The translations under genes were made by a program, and so were the position numbers. From Paenibacillus sp. YPG26 (GTDB taxonomy: Bacteria; Bacillota; Bacilli; Paenibacillales; Paenibacillaceae), in contig NZ_CP084530.1 of the NCBI RefSeq assembly GCF_023704175.1, forward strand, positions 2,831,501-2,895,500: 64,000 nucleotides of DNA, in the 5' to 3' direction. Positions 24,784 through 33,534 of the stretch are shown one piece after another; the first letter of the stretch is position 1; each line of letters begins with the position of its first letter. The notes below the pieces were generated by a model, which did not search any database, was not told where the DNA came from, and was given only the letters and a program-made list of their open reading frames with translations.

Positions 24784-24839
24784 GTCCTCTTACAGAAATC
24801 GGTTATTTATACCCAAGTTAACACATAGGAAAATAAAGG

Positions 24840-24869
24840 TTGACACCTTCAAACCTCCCCTGATAGAAT
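24840..24869 (+). promoter_or_regulatory. SigA promoter of the second sulfonate operon
   Basis: TTGACA (24840-24845) and TAGAAT (24864-24869) are 18 bp apart. The leader from about 24876 to 25056 has no gene. It contains an inverted repeat, AACAA...TTGTT, near 24880-24903 and a weak AAACCA/TGGTTT hairpin near 25015-25033. No known riboswitch consensus was recognised. Confidence 0.7.
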
Positions 24870-25056
24870 GCTCATAACAAACCGAATACATATTCAATTT
24901 GTTAATTGCAATGATAATTGTCACATTCCACCAGACAACTGGAGACTTGGCAACAGGCATACAACAGTCTTAGCTGCTGCGCTGTATCCTTTGCCAATTC
25001 TTTTGGGAATAAAACCAATTAAACTGGTTTGTTTAATATGATTTAGGAGGCCGATT

Positions 25057-25833
25057 ATGTCCGAGCATTCTTTGGTAATCGAACATCTCAATCGCACTTT
25101 TGCTTCTCCTGCGGGTCCGGTTCATGCTCTCTCGAATATTCAGCTTAAGGTGAGACAAGGCGAGTTCGTCACACTGATTGGACCAAGCGGCTGTGGCAAG
25201 AGCACTCTGCTCAAGATTGTAGGCGGGCTTGATACCGGGTATGAAGGCAAGGCCGAGCTGAATGGCAGCCCGATTACAGGGCCCGGCATTGAGAAGGGGG
25301 TTATCTTCCAAGAGCCTCGCCTGTTCCCTTGGCTGAATGTGGAGAAGAATATAGCTGCCAATCTATCTCTTAAGAGCCCCGCAGTCCGCCGCAGGGTGGA
25401 TGAGCTGATCGAGCTCGTTAGACTGAAGGGCTTCGAGAAAGCCTACCCCCGCGAGCTGTCGGGAGGCATGGCCCAGCGCGTGGCGATTGCAAGAGCGCTG
25501 CTTCGCAGTCCGGAGGTGCTCCTGCTCGACGAGCCCTTTGGCGCGCTGGATGCTTTTACAAGAGCTCACATGCAAGAAGTGCTGCTGGATATCTGGCAGA
25601 ACAACAAGACGACCATGCTGTTCGTCACGCACGATCTTGACGAGGCGGTATTCCTAGGGGAGCGGGTTGTTATTATGAATCCCAGACCCGGACATATCCG
25701 TGAGATTCAGCCGATTGACCTGCCATTCCCGCGTTCAAGAACCGGAGCCTCCTTCCAGGAGCTGCGCCGCCTGGTTCTCCAGGCATTTGAGAAGGTTGAA
25801 GAACCCCAGATTGATCTGGGAGCAGGCATTTAA
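25057..25833 (+). CDS. ABC transporter ATP-binding protein (SsuB-like)
   Basis: At 258 residues this matches SsuB in size. Walker A is GPSGCGKST, the Q-loop is in [12 protein letters not shown], the signature is ELSGGMAQR and Walker B is [16 protein letters not shown], with FVTHDLDEA as the switch region. [15 protein letters not shown] is characteristic of the sulfonate branch. It starts the second, plus-strand operon and would power the paired permeases encoded downstream. Confidence 0.94.
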   Translation: MSEHSLVIEHLNRTFASPAGPVHALSNIQLKVRQGEFVTLIGPSGCGKSTLLKIVGGLDTGYEGKAELNGSPITGPGIEKGVIFQEPRLFPWLNVEKNIAANLSLKSPAVRRRVDELIELVRLKGFEKAYPRELSGGMAQRVAIARALLRSPEVLLLDEPFGALDAFTRAHMQEVLLDIWQNNKTTMLFVTHDLDEAVFLGERVVIMNPRPGHIREIQPIDLPFPRSRTGASFQELRRLVLQAFEKVEEPQIDLGAGI

Positions 25834-25962
25834 GCTGCAGCAAGCTATTATGTTCATACATCGATCTACAGATCAGACAATGGAATTAGAAATGACCAAC
25901 AAGCAAGAGTGTGAAATCAGTACTTCAACTTATATTAAGAGTTAATAGAGGAGAGATATCGT

Positions 25963-27000
25963 ATGAAGAAATGGACAATTACCCTGCTGATGCTAATGGT
26001 TGCACTTACTGCAGCAGGCTGCGCTTCCAAGGATACAGCTGCAACTGCCACTCCAACTGCAACCAAATCTGCGGACGGCAAGACGAATTATGAGGGACTT
26101 ACCCTGAAGCTTGGTGTACAAGGTAAAGGCGGCTTATACGGCAAGGCCAGACAAGAGAAATGGTATGAGCAGGCTTTCGAGAAGCTTGGCGTGAAGGTGG
26201 AATGGGCCGAGTTCCAAAGTGGGCCGCCGATGACGGAGGCTATGGCTTCTGACAAGCTGGACTTCGCTTCACTTGGAAATATGCCGGTGATCGCCGCGCA
26301 AGCTGCGGGCATCCAATTCGAGATTATATCCCAGATTCTTGAGGGGAAGCAGAATACGGCGATCATTGTGCCCGCGAACAGCACGCTTAAGGATATTAAG
26401 GATTTGAAAGGTAAAAAGGTAGCCGTTACCAAAGGCAGCAACGCCTACAACCTGCTTACGCGTGGTCTGCATGATGCCGGAATTGAAGCGTCTGAGGTGC
26501 AGATCATCCAGCTTCAACCGAACGAGGCTCAGCCCGCTTTTGACTCGGGCAAGGTTGATGCCTGGGCTACCTGGGATCCGTACATCTCCATTAATACCCT
26601 TACCGGCAAAGGCAAGGTACTCGCCGAAGGTGAATCTCTCGGCGTACTGGCTCCTTCCTTCGTGATTGTCCGCAAGGAGATCGCTGATAAATATCCGGAG
26701 CTTGTCACTACTTATCTATCTGTACTTGAGAAATCCCAAGAATGGGAAGAACAGAATTCAGCTGAAGCCACCAAGAAATATGCTGCGGACTACAAGATTC
26801 CTGAGGCTATTGTCGAAGGCATGCTGAAGCGGTCCAAATCCGTGAACATTCCGGTTAGCCAGGAGATTGTTACAGAGCTTCAGAAGACCGCGGATTTCCA
26901 GAAGTCCATTGGAACCATACGCAAGCAGATTCAAGTATCGGAAGTTGTCAATAACAAGTTCATTGAAGAGGCGCTTAAATCCACATCTTCCTCCAAATAA
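25963..27000 (+). CDS. Aliphatic sulfonate-type ABC substrate-binding lipoprotein
   Basis: The 345-residue precursor has a signal peptide and lipobox, LTAAGC, followed by an Ala/Thr-rich linker (about 20-40). The mature fold is SsuA-like: GPPMTEAMASDKLDFASLGN is the classic substrate-loop motif and LKGKKVAVTKGSNAYNLL the second lobe hinge. A GAGGAGAG site precedes the ATG. It lies 129 nt after the ATPase gene and 23 nt before the first permease. Confidence 0.94.
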   Translation: MKKWTITLLMLMVALTAAGCASKDTAATATPTATKSADGKTNYEGLTLKLGVQGKGGLYGKARQEKWYEQAFEKLGVKVEWAEFQSGPPMTEAMASDKLDFASLGNMPVIAAQAAGIQFEIISQILEGKQNTAIIVPANSTLKDIKDLKGKKVAVTKGSNAYNLLTRGLHDAGIEASEVQIIQLQPNEAQPAFDSGKVDAWATWDPYISINTLTGKGKVLAEGESLGVLAPSFVIVRKEIADKYPELVTTYLSVLEKSQEWEEQNSAEATKKYAADYKIPEAIVEGMLKRSKSVNIPVSQEIVTELQKTADFQKSIGTIRKQIQVSEVVNNKFIEEALKSTSSSK

Positions 27001-27023
27001 CATCCGAAAGTGAGGTGCTGTCC

Positions 27024-27881
27024 ATGTTCCCTGTAAGCACCCGAGACAAGACACTTCAAGGCGGGCTTCACAGCGCGCCGCAAATACGGAGAGCACGTTC
27101 AAGACAAATTCGCCGCTCGAACAGATGGATTGGACTGCTGCTGCCGCTCACGCTTCTCGTGGTCTGGCAGATTGCCGGGTCAGCCGGACTGCTGAATCCG
27201 ATCCTGCTGCCGGCTCCCTCCGACATTTGGGAGGAATTCCGTTCCATGCTGCTTAGCGGGGAACTGCTTAGCAACCTGGGCATTTCCACATGGCGGGTCG
27301 TAGCCGGCTTTCTGATGGGAGGCGGCCTTGGGCTGGCCGCAGGTCTATGGGTCGGCTTCTCTTACAAGGCCGAAAGGCTCCTGAATCCATCTCTGCAAAT
27401 GCTGCGGACACTGCCCCATCTTGCCATTGCCCCCCTCTTCATCCTATGGTTCGGATTCGGAGAGGAATCCAAGCTGCTGCTGATTGCCAAGGGCTCTTTC
27501 TTCCCTCTGTATATCAATACGTTCCTCGGAATCCGCAGCGTGGATAACAAGCTGTTCGATGTAGCCAAAGTCCTTGAATTCAGCCGTATGCAGATGATCA
27601 CGAGATTAATCCTGCCTGCATCCCTGCCTAATATCCTGCTTGGCACCCGCCTCTCGCTTGGCGTGGCCTGGATTGGTCTTGTGGTTGCAGAGATGATGGG
27701 TTCAACATCAGGAATCGGATTTATGATCAATGATGCGCGCTCTATGTCACTGACAACAGTCATGTTCGTGGGAATTGTGGTATTCGCTATTGTAGGCAAG
27801 CTGTCAGATTCGCTTGTTCTGCTGGTTGAGCGGAGGCTGCTCCGCTGGAGAGACAGCTTTCAGGGGGAGGGGAATTCGTAA
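27024..27881 (+). CDS. ABC transporter permease, first of a tandem pair (SsuC-like)
   Basis: This 285-residue permease has an Arg-rich cytosolic N-terminus followed by six hydrophobic segments. The EAA loop is VAKVLEFSRMQMITRLILPASLPNILLG. It is clearly paralogous to the next gene, sharing for example NPSLQMLRT, FILWFG, NTFLGIRSVD and LPNILLG. The ATG at 27024 is chosen over GTG 27015 because GTGAGGTG then serves as ribosome site. It overlaps the next gene by one base (TAATG). Confidence 0.92.
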   Translation: MFPVSTRDKTLQGGLHSAPQIRRARSRQIRRSNRWIGLLLPLTLLVVWQIAGSAGLLNPILLPAPSDIWEEFRSMLLSGELLSNLGISTWRVVAGFLMGGGLGLAAGLWVGFSYKAERLLNPSLQMLRTLPHLAIAPLFILWFGFGEESKLLLIAKGSFFPLYINTFLGIRSVDNKLFDVAKVLEFSRMQMITRLILPASLPNILLGTRLSLGVAWIGLVVAEMMGSTSGIGFMINDARSMSLTTVMFVGIVVFAIVGKLSDSLVLLVERRLLRWRDSFQGEGNS

Positions 27882-28735
27882 TGGCACAGCTCATCAATCA
27901 AGAAGCACGGGTAGAGCCCGGCACCACTCCGGTTACAGCTGCCTCCAAGTTCAGGAAGGAGCTCGGCTGGCTGAACCATGTTCCCGCATGGCTTCATGGG
28001 CTGCTCGTTCCTATCGCCTTGCTCATCCTATGGCAGATCGCCGGAGACACTGGACTTGTGACCAAGGAGCAGCTGCCTACTCCTCTTGCAATTATAAAGA
28101 GATTCATAGAGCTTGGTGCAAGCGGTGAACTGTATCATCATCTCGGGGTCAGCTCCCTTCGGGCCCTGGGCGGCTTCATGCTGGGTTCGGCGATCGGTCT
28201 GCTGGTTGGGATGTTCATCGGGATTGGCAAAATAATCGAACGGACCCTAGATCCATCCCTGCAAATGCTGAGGACCGTCCCGCTTCTAGCCCTGATTCCG
28301 CTATTCATCCTGTGGTTCGGAATCGGCGAATTCAGCAAAATTCTGATGATTTCATTAGGCGCGTTCTTCCCCGTGTATCTGAATACATTTCTCGGTATCC
28401 GAAGCGTGGACACCAAGCTGTATGACGTCAGCCGGATCCTAGGGTATTCCCGCTGGCATCAGCTGACCAAGCTCATTATCCCTTCTGCGCTGCCCAATAT
28501 CCTGCTCGGCCTGCGCCTGGCGATGAGCACCTCCTGGCTGATTCTCGTATTCGCCGAACTGATGGGAACCAGTGCCGGTATTGGCTATATGATTGAAGAT
28601 GCCCGCACCTATTCCAACACAGACATTGTCTTCGTAGGTATTATTCTATTCGCTCTGGTAGGGTCGATATCCGATATTATCGTTCACGCACTCGAGAAGC
28701 GCTGGCTGCGCTGGTGGGATACATTCAAAGGTTAA
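27881..28735 (+). CDS. ABC transporter permease, second of a tandem pair (SsuC-like)
   Basis: The 284-residue protein has six hydrophobic segments and the EAA loop VSRILGYSRWHQLTKLIIPSALPNILLG. It pairs with the previous permease, from which it is well diverged, so a heterodimeric channel is likely, served by one ATPase and one binding protein. The start is coupled to the stop of the upstream gene. Confidence 0.92.
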   Translation: MAQLINQEARVEPGTTPVTAASKFRKELGWLNHVPAWLHGLLVPIALLILWQIAGDTGLVTKEQLPTPLAIIKRFIELGASGELYHHLGVSSLRALGGFMLGSAIGLLVGMFIGIGKIIERTLDPSLQMLRTVPLLALIPLFILWFGIGEFSKILMISLGAFFPVYLNTFLGIRSVDTKLYDVSRILGYSRWHQLTKLIIPSALPNILLGLRLAMSTSWLILVFAELMGTSAGIGYMIEDARTYSNTDIVFVGIILFALVGSISDIIVHALEKRWLRWWDTFKG

Positions 28736-28771
28736 CTCTATCTCTCATTTAATAAGGAGGCTTGAGGCCGC

Positions 28772-30127
28772 ATGACCCAACGTACAGATCAGCTCCACCT
28801 GGGTGCATTCATCTATTATGCCGGTCATCACCATGCCGGATGGCGTCATCCTGATTCCGGAGTCGAAGGCATGTATGACTTCGACTTGTACCGCTCGATT
28901 GCCGAGACGGCGGAACGCGGCAAGTTCGATATGATTTTTTTCGCGGATTTATTATATGTACAGAACGTGGATATGGCCGCATCCGGCATGCTTGATCCGA
29001 TCACACTCCTGTCTGCGCTGTCCGCGGTAACCTCCCGGATTGGCCTGACGGCAACCGTCTCCACCACCTATAATCACCCCTATAATGTGGCACGCAAATT
29101 TGCTTCACTGGATTATATCAGCAAAGGAAGAGCGGGCTGGAATATTGTGACTTCCCAGCTGGATATCGAAGCTCATAATTACGGACTTCCCAAGCACCCG
29201 GACCATGCGCTTCGCTATGAGATGGCTGAAGAGTTCGTGGAAGCCGTAACTGGACTCTGGGACAGCTGGGACGATGATGCGCTTGTCCTGAACCGTGAGA
29301 CCGGGATCTATGCGGACCCCAGCAAGGTCAAGGCCATTGACTACAAAGGAAATTGGTTCTCGACCAAAGGCCCGCTCAACCTTCCCCGGCCGCCGCAGGG
29401 GAATCCGGTGCTCATTCAGGCGGGTTCATCCCCGCAAGGTCAGCAGTTCGCCTCCAAATATGGCGAGGTCATCTTCACCGCGCAGCAGTCGCTGGAAGCT
29501 GCCAAAGCCTTTTACCAAAGTGTGAACAGTAAGCTCATAGAGTCCGGCCGGGCGCCGGGAAGCTTGAAGATTATGCCGGGCATCTCACCAATTCTTGGCG
29601 CCACAGTGGAAGAAGCAAGACGCAAAGAGCAGGAGCTGATGGAGCTCATTCCAGCCGAGCTTGCTGTGGCTGCTCTATCCGGCATGGTAAGCTACGATCT
29701 CTCCGCCTACCCTCCCGATGGTCCTCTTCCCGAGATTCCGGACCCGGTTGAGAAATCTAACGGGATGAAGAGCCGGATTCAGCTCATTATGGATACAGCC
29801 CGTTCCCAGAACTTGTCCATCCTAGAGCTGGGCCGCAGAATTCTAGGAGCCCGCGGCCACCTGCAGTTCGTAGGAACACCGGAGCAGCTCGCGGACTTGA
29901 TGGAACAATGGTTCCAGGAGAAGGCATGCGATGGCTTCAACGTCATGGGCCCTGTGCTTCCGGGTGATCTGGAGACCTTTACAGATGAGGTAATCCCTAT
30001 TCTGCAGCGCAGATGTCTATTCCGCACAGAATATACAGGGACTACGCTTCGTGAACATCTAGGCCTGCTCAGACCCGAATCGGGACATTTCAGCAGCCGC
30101 GGCATCAAGGAACTTAGTGTCAATTAG
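28772..30127 (+). CDS. LLM-class FMN-dependent monooxygenase (NtaA/SnaA/DszA family)
   Basis: The 451-residue paralogue of 19574-20941 shares LHLGAFIYYAGHHHAGWRHP, ERGKFDMIFFADLL, ARKFASLDYISKGRAGWNIV and GPLNLPRPPQGNPVLIQAGSS. It is last in the second operon, after an AAGGAGG site. It needs reduced FMN from a reductase that is not encoded here. With the importer it probably desulfurises a different organosulfur compound from the first operon. Confidence 0.93.
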   Translation: MTQRTDQLHLGAFIYYAGHHHAGWRHPDSGVEGMYDFDLYRSIAETAERGKFDMIFFADLLYVQNVDMAASGMLDPITLLSALSAVTSRIGLTATVSTTYNHPYNVARKFASLDYISKGRAGWNIVTSQLDIEAHNYGLPKHPDHALRYEMAEEFVEAVTGLWDSWDDDALVLNRETGIYADPSKVKAIDYKGNWFSTKGPLNLPRPPQGNPVLIQAGSSPQGQQFASKYGEVIFTAQQSLEAAKAFYQSVNSKLIESGRAPGSLKIMPGISPILGATVEEARRKEQELMELIPAELAVAALSGMVSYDLSAYPPDGPLPEIPDPVEKSNGMKSRIQLIMDTARSQNLSILELGRRILGARGHLQFVGTPEQLADLMEQWFQEKACDGFNVMGPVLPGDLETFTDEVIPILQRRCLFRTEYTGTTLREHLGLLRPESGHFSSRGIKELSVN

Positions 30128-30175
30128 CAGGACAATCTGTAACCTATCATTAGAAGCTTTGCCTGCCCATATAGA

Positions 30176-30221
30176 GCTATCCCTATCGTCATCCAAGATG
30201 GCACAAGGGATAGCCTTTTTT
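30176..30221 (+). terminator. Intrinsic terminator of the second sulfonate operon
   Basis: GCTATCCCT pairs with AGGGATAGC around an inner imperfect stem and is followed by CTTTTTTTG. Confidence 0.88.
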
Positions 30222-30319
30222 TGTGCTGAAGCTGATGATCCCCGCGATGTTTCTGATCTGAACGGCAGACGAACTCATACACCGTATGTCGACGAGCACA
30301 AGCTCGTATTCCACTGTCA

Positions 30320-31549
30320 TTAGGTTGAAAAGTAGACATCCTGCTTGCCCGTAGGAGGCGTAGTTGCGTTCCAGACCGCAGCCAGCGTATCCGGCAGGCT
30401 CGTGGCTGCCGAAATATAATCCCCGATCAGCGGAACAGGAGTTGGGGAGTTCCCATTCGGATTGAAGGACGCATCGGTCAGGCGCCGGTTGGAGAAGGCC
30501 CCGCCGCCGTTGAATGACTCAGCTACAAAGACATCAAGGAGAAAGCCATTGACCCGATTGGTGTAGTAGATAATGCGGATAGTCCCTGTGGATGGAGAGA
30601 CCGTAATGGACGGGAAGAAATTCTGCGTTCCTGGAGGCGCCCCGGTTACACTTACGGGAATAGACCACAGCTGTCCATCCGGTGAGACCGAGAGCAGAAT
30701 ATCCGAGTAACCGTTACGGAAGTCATTCCAGGCTGCGTATACATTGCCGCTTCCCAGACCGCTCGATATGTCTGCGCCAAGGCTCAGATTTGTCTGCACA
30801 CGGAAGCCATAACCAGTTACGGGAAGAGGCGATGGAACGGGAACCACAGATGAGATCAGGATGGATTCACGCGCAATTTGCGGGGTGAATGAGGCTCCTC
30901 CATCATACGAGATGCGAAGGCTCGCCGCCGGATTCATCGGTCCGGTCAATATATACCCCGAATACACTTCGCCCGATAGACCTACTGCAATAGCCGCGCG
31001 ATCATGAAATCCTCTCGGATCACTGAGCCGCTGGGGAGTCTCCCAGCTTGCCCCCTCATTCAGGGACCGCTGGAAGAAGATCGCCGAGAAGTTGAAGAGC
31101 GGGGTGTAGCTGACATACGCATTGCCCCGGTAAGGGCTGCCCGGTGAGCGGTCTACCGCTATGAAGGGCTCATCATTGTGAATAATCGTCCCATATCCCC
31201 GCTGCACAATGACCGGCGGATTGAAATTCACTCCGTTATCGAATGAAGTATAGGTAACAATGGTCCCATCATTGAATCCGTTAAATACATGGGCAGCGAC
31301 AATAAACGTATTGGGGAACGTATAGTCCACAGTGGGAGCCTCTGCACTTGCATAACCACTCGGCTGTGGGAGAATGCTGCTGCTCCAGGTCTGCCCCCCA
31401 TTTGACGATATGGATACGCCGATTCGCGCCGTGCCCAAGCTGTCATCCACATATACCACACACATGAAATTGGATAATACCGAATTAACAGCGATCGAGG
31501 GCTCGAAATGATTCCCTGGCAAAGCCGCCGTTACATTTACAACCGGCAA
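30320..31549 (-). CDS. Asp-box (sialidase-like) beta-propeller protein, function unknown
   Basis: The 409-residue protein contains about six Asp-box-like motifs spread along its length: SSNGGQTW, SFDNGVNF, SLNEGASW, SYDGGASF, SPDGQLW and SFNGGGAF. This predicts a six-bladed propeller of the sialidase/BNR superfamily. Sialidase arginines and the FRIP motif are not evident, so enzyme activity should not be assumed. It has no signal peptide. It starts 21 nt after the stop of the 122-residue protein gene upstream, so the two form one minus-strand unit. A spore-surface or carbohydrate-binding role is a guess from context. Confidence 0.82.
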   Translation of the reverse strand: MPVVNVTAALPGNHFEPSIAVNSVLSNFMCVVYVDDSLGTARIGVSISSNGGQTWSSSILPQPSGYASAEAPTVDYTFPNTFIVAAHVFNGFNDGTIVTYTSFDNGVNFNPPVIVQRGYGTIIHNDEPFIAVDRSPGSPYRGNAYVSYTPLFNFSAIFFQRSLNEGASWETPQRLSDPRGFHDRAAIAVGLSGEVYSGYILTGPMNPAASLRISYDGGASFTPQIARESILISSVVPVPSPLPVTGYGFRVQTNLSLGADISSGLGSGNVYAAWNDFRNGYSDILLSVSPDGQLWSIPVSVTGAPPGTQNFFPSITVSPSTGTIRIIYYTNRVNGFLLDVFVAESFNGGGAFSNRRLTDASFNPNGNSPTPVPLIGDYISAATSLPDTLAAVWNATTPPTGKQDVYFST

Positions 31550-31570
31550 TCACCTCATCTCCTTCCTCTT

Positions 31571-31939
31571 TTAAGGGAGATTCGTCAATCTGTCAATTTG
31601 GCTCATTTCAGACTGCAGGACTCTCTGTACAACTCCGCCAACAGCATCCAGAGTATACACATGAACCACTGCGCTTGTTGCGCTGAAATAATCCATCTGT
31701 ACTTCATAAAACCCGCCTGCGTTGATGGCGTATCTGAAATTTTGGGTAGCCTGCGGCGGCAGGGCAATCAAGTTATGTCCCAGCGGCACCCGTGGTCCGT
31801 CGACACTTCCCCATTGGAATACTTCGAGCTCGATATTTGCTGTAAGGTTAATGGAATCATTAATACAGCTCACCAGAATTTGGCCTGCAGCGGTTGGCCC
31901 TGTTGAAGGATTGTATATGGCTCCAGTCGTGTAGGGCAT
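31571..31939 (-). CDS. Beta-rich hypothetical protein (122 aa)
   Basis: No family is recognised. The sequence alternates hydrophobic and polar residues (GQILVSCINDSINLTANIELEVFQWG; VVHVYTLDAVGGVVQRVL), pointing to a small beta sandwich. There is no signal peptide or membrane segment. GGGAG lies a few nt before the ATG. A CATATTTTA (minus, plus coordinates 32000-32008) that fits the SigK -10 pattern lies 60 bp upstream. It is co-oriented with the Asp-box gene and divergent from a second beta-rich orphan. Confidence 0.7.
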   Translation of the reverse strand: MPYTTGAIYNPSTGPTAAGQILVSCINDSINLTANIELEVFQWGSVDGPRVPLGHNLIALPPQATQNFRYAINAGGFYEVQMDYFSATSAVVHVYTLDAVGGVVQRVLQSEMSQIDRLTNLP

Positions 31940-31999
31940 CTCCCGTTCTCCCCCTTCTGCATTGCGGGCGCTTTTATACCAACCTGTACCCCCTCCATT

Positions 32000-32109
32000 T
32001 AAAATATGCGAATAATTCTAAGACGAACAGGCCAAATGGCAAAAAGTTCAGGATCCTATCACCTATCATGGCTGATATACAAGAATAAGCAGATCACAAG
32101 CATATGGTA
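32000..32109. promoter_or_regulatory. Divergent candidate late-sporulation (SigK-like) -10 elements
   Basis: CATATTTTA on the minus strand (32000-32008) and CATATGGTA on the plus strand (32101-32109) both match CATANNNTA, the SigK -10 pattern. They precede the divergent 122- and 135-residue genes. Convincing -35 elements were not identified, so this is weak evidence. Confidence 0.35.
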
Positions 32110-32144
32110 GATATGCAGGTATTCCACATTTGGAGGTGATTGAT

Positions 32145-32552
32145 ATGACTCTTTCTATTATTGATTTTGGCCGCAGCGTTCCCAACAGCTTCACCCAGTC
32201 TACCAACATTCCGCTAGTAGCTATCCCAAGTGCCAACACTCTGGCCAATTTCGGTCTGCTTACTAATCTGGGCGGTGTTGTCGAGCTTCACGTTAGCTTA
32301 GGGGTACAGGCTACTGCCGGAAGCCCCACCGTGCTCATCTCCCTGATTCGTGATGTGACAGAGATCGCCAACTCCCAGACCACGATTTTCACCCTCAATG
32401 CCTTGGAGACGATCAGCTTCTCGTTCGTGGATACCACGGCCCCGGCCGGCTATCACTCCTATACACTTCAAGCTTCCGTCTCGAACAACTTCAATTTCAA
32501 CAGGGCTAATGTAATCGGACCTATCGTATTCTCAGGGACCTCTCTGGCTTAA
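32145..32552 (+). CDS. Beta-rich hypothetical protein (135 aa), possible spore-surface type
   Basis: The ATG at 32145 follows GGAGGTGAT by 4 nt. The product lacks a signal peptide and is rich in Thr, Ser, Ala and Val with a strand-like pattern (GVVELHVSLGVQATAGSPTV; TISFSFVDTTAPAGYHSYTL). The last part recalls the jelly-roll C-terminal domains of exosporium or phage-fibre proteins, but no family is claimed. It diverges from the 122-residue protein gene. A terminator follows at 32662-32700. Confidence 0.7.
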   Translation: MTLSIIDFGRSVPNSFTQSTNIPLVAIPSANTLANFGLLTNLGGVVELHVSLGVQATAGSPTVLISLIRDVTEIANSQTTIFTLNALETISFSFVDTTAPAGYHSYTLQASVSNNFNFNRANVIGPIVFSGTSLA

Positions 32553-32611
32553 TTGCTTAACTGCCTTGCAGACTTATTGATGAGCATTCTGCTCGGTTAA
32601 CACTTGCTTAT

Positions 32612-32656
32612 TGAATACGTGCTTACTGAATACGTGCTTACTGAATACGTGCTTAC
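32612..32656 (+). repeat. Three tandem copies of a 15-bp repeat
   Basis: TGAATACGTGCTTAC occurs exactly three times head to tail (32612-32626, 32627-32641, 32642-32656), preceded by a partial copy ending TGCTTAT. It lies between the 135-residue protein gene and its terminator. Confidence 0.9.
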
Positions 32657-32661
32657 GATGA

Positions 32662-32700
32662 AAAGCCGGGGCTCCCTGCGAGCTCCGGCTTTATTCTCAT
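32662..32700 (+). terminator. Intrinsic terminator after the beta-rich gene
   Basis: AAAGCCGGGGCTC pairs with GAGCTCCGGCTTT (one G-U pair) around CCTGC and is followed by TATTCTCATT. Confidence 0.75.
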
Positions 32701-32737
32701 TATTCAGCTGTTCTTATCCCTATCATCGCTATGATCC

Positions 32738-33061
32738 CTATTCAGCAGCTTCTTTGTATTTGATGTCCAGCAGTTCTCCGGTATCTTCATTGAACTGTAC
32801 ACTTACATAGACACCAAATTCCTTGGAAGGCTTCTTCACGATTAACTTGAACTGCTCTTCATAGATAGAATCTCTGATCGCCTTCCTGCCGATATGCTTA
32901 TAGTCGGTAATGTCGGCATTATACTTCTTCTTCGTCTCCAGGACAGCCACTCTGCCCCACTCCGCATAGGAAGGCTCCGCCATAGCCAAATTCCCCGCAC
33001 CCAGCATACTTATAACCAAAGCTGCGAATAATGTGATCATCCCTTTTTTTGCGGCTTGCAT
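32738..33061 (-). CDS. DUF3889-type secreted protein (YqzG-like)
   Basis: The 107-residue precursor has a basic start and a hydrophobic segment (MITLFAALVISMLGAGN), then an AMA-E type cleavage region. The mature part (YAEWGRVAVLETKKKYNADI; DYKHIGRKAI; FGVYVSVQFNEDTGELLDI) matches the DUF3889 family of small exported Bacillales proteins of unknown function. ATG 33061 is preferred because AGGAG lies 10 nt upstream; an earlier in-frame codon at 33091 would add 10 residues. Confidence 0.82.
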   Translation of the reverse strand: MQAAKKGMITLFAALVISMLGAGNLAMAEPSYAEWGRVAVLETKKKYNADITDYKHIGRKAIRDSIYEEQFKLIVKKPSKEFGVYVSVQFNEDTGELLDIKYKEAAE

Positions 33062-33135
33062 GAGGTCTTCACTCCTGACTTTGAAATTCAAATCTTATTA
33101 TTCAAAGATGGAGTTCAAATTATACCAATGATCCG

Positions 33136-33468
33136 CTATCTGGAGGCCCCGATAATCTCCCTGATCTTGATCCACTGCCAATCCTCACCCAGCTGCAGCT
33201 TGATCTCACGGCTGTGGGTATGAATAGAAGTGACGACACCGCGCAGCTCCGTATCTTCATATTCCCCCCACAGCCTGACTGTGACCACTGTACGGGCTCT
33301 GAACGATTCACTCAGCACGCGCTCAATCAGCTCCAGCTCTTGGGCATCCACAATTGGCTTTGTGCGGCGATTCCGCTCGCGGCCTGCCCGAATAATCGCC
33401 TCCTTGTGCTCCGGCAGCATCATCCTTGACGATTCCCATAATCCATTCGCCTCCAGCTTCCCTGCCAT
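33136..33468 (-). CDS. YolD-like family protein under LexA control
   Basis: The 110-residue protein matches YolD: MLPEHKEAIIRAGRERNRRTKP near the start, VTVRLWGEYEDTELRGVVTSI and LQLGEDWQWIKIREI near the end. YolD proteins usually accompany a Y-family polymerase (UvrX/DinB type) in SOS-induced pairs, but here no polymerase gene adjoins. A DinR/LexA box lies at 33521-33534 upstream. A GGGAGG site precedes the ATG by 8 nt. Its molecular role is unknown. Confidence 0.87.
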   Translation of the reverse strand: MAGKLEANGLWESSRMMLPEHKEAIIRAGRERNRRTKPIVDAQELELIERVLSESFRARTVVTVRLWGEYEDTELRGVVTSIHTHSREIKLQLGEDWQWIKIREIIGASR

Positions 33469-33520
33469 AACCCGATCCTCCCATCTCCTACTCGCTAAGA
33501 TACGTTCACAAATATATACG

Positions 33521-33534
33521 CGAACACATGTTTG
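33521..33534 (-). promoter_or_regulatory. LexA (DinR) box
   Basis: CGAACACATGTTTG fits the Gram-positive SOS box CGAACRNRYGTTYG at every defined position. On the minus strand a TATATA -10-like sequence (plus 33513-33519) lies just downstream, so LexA would cover the promoter of the YolD gene. Confidence 0.82.
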
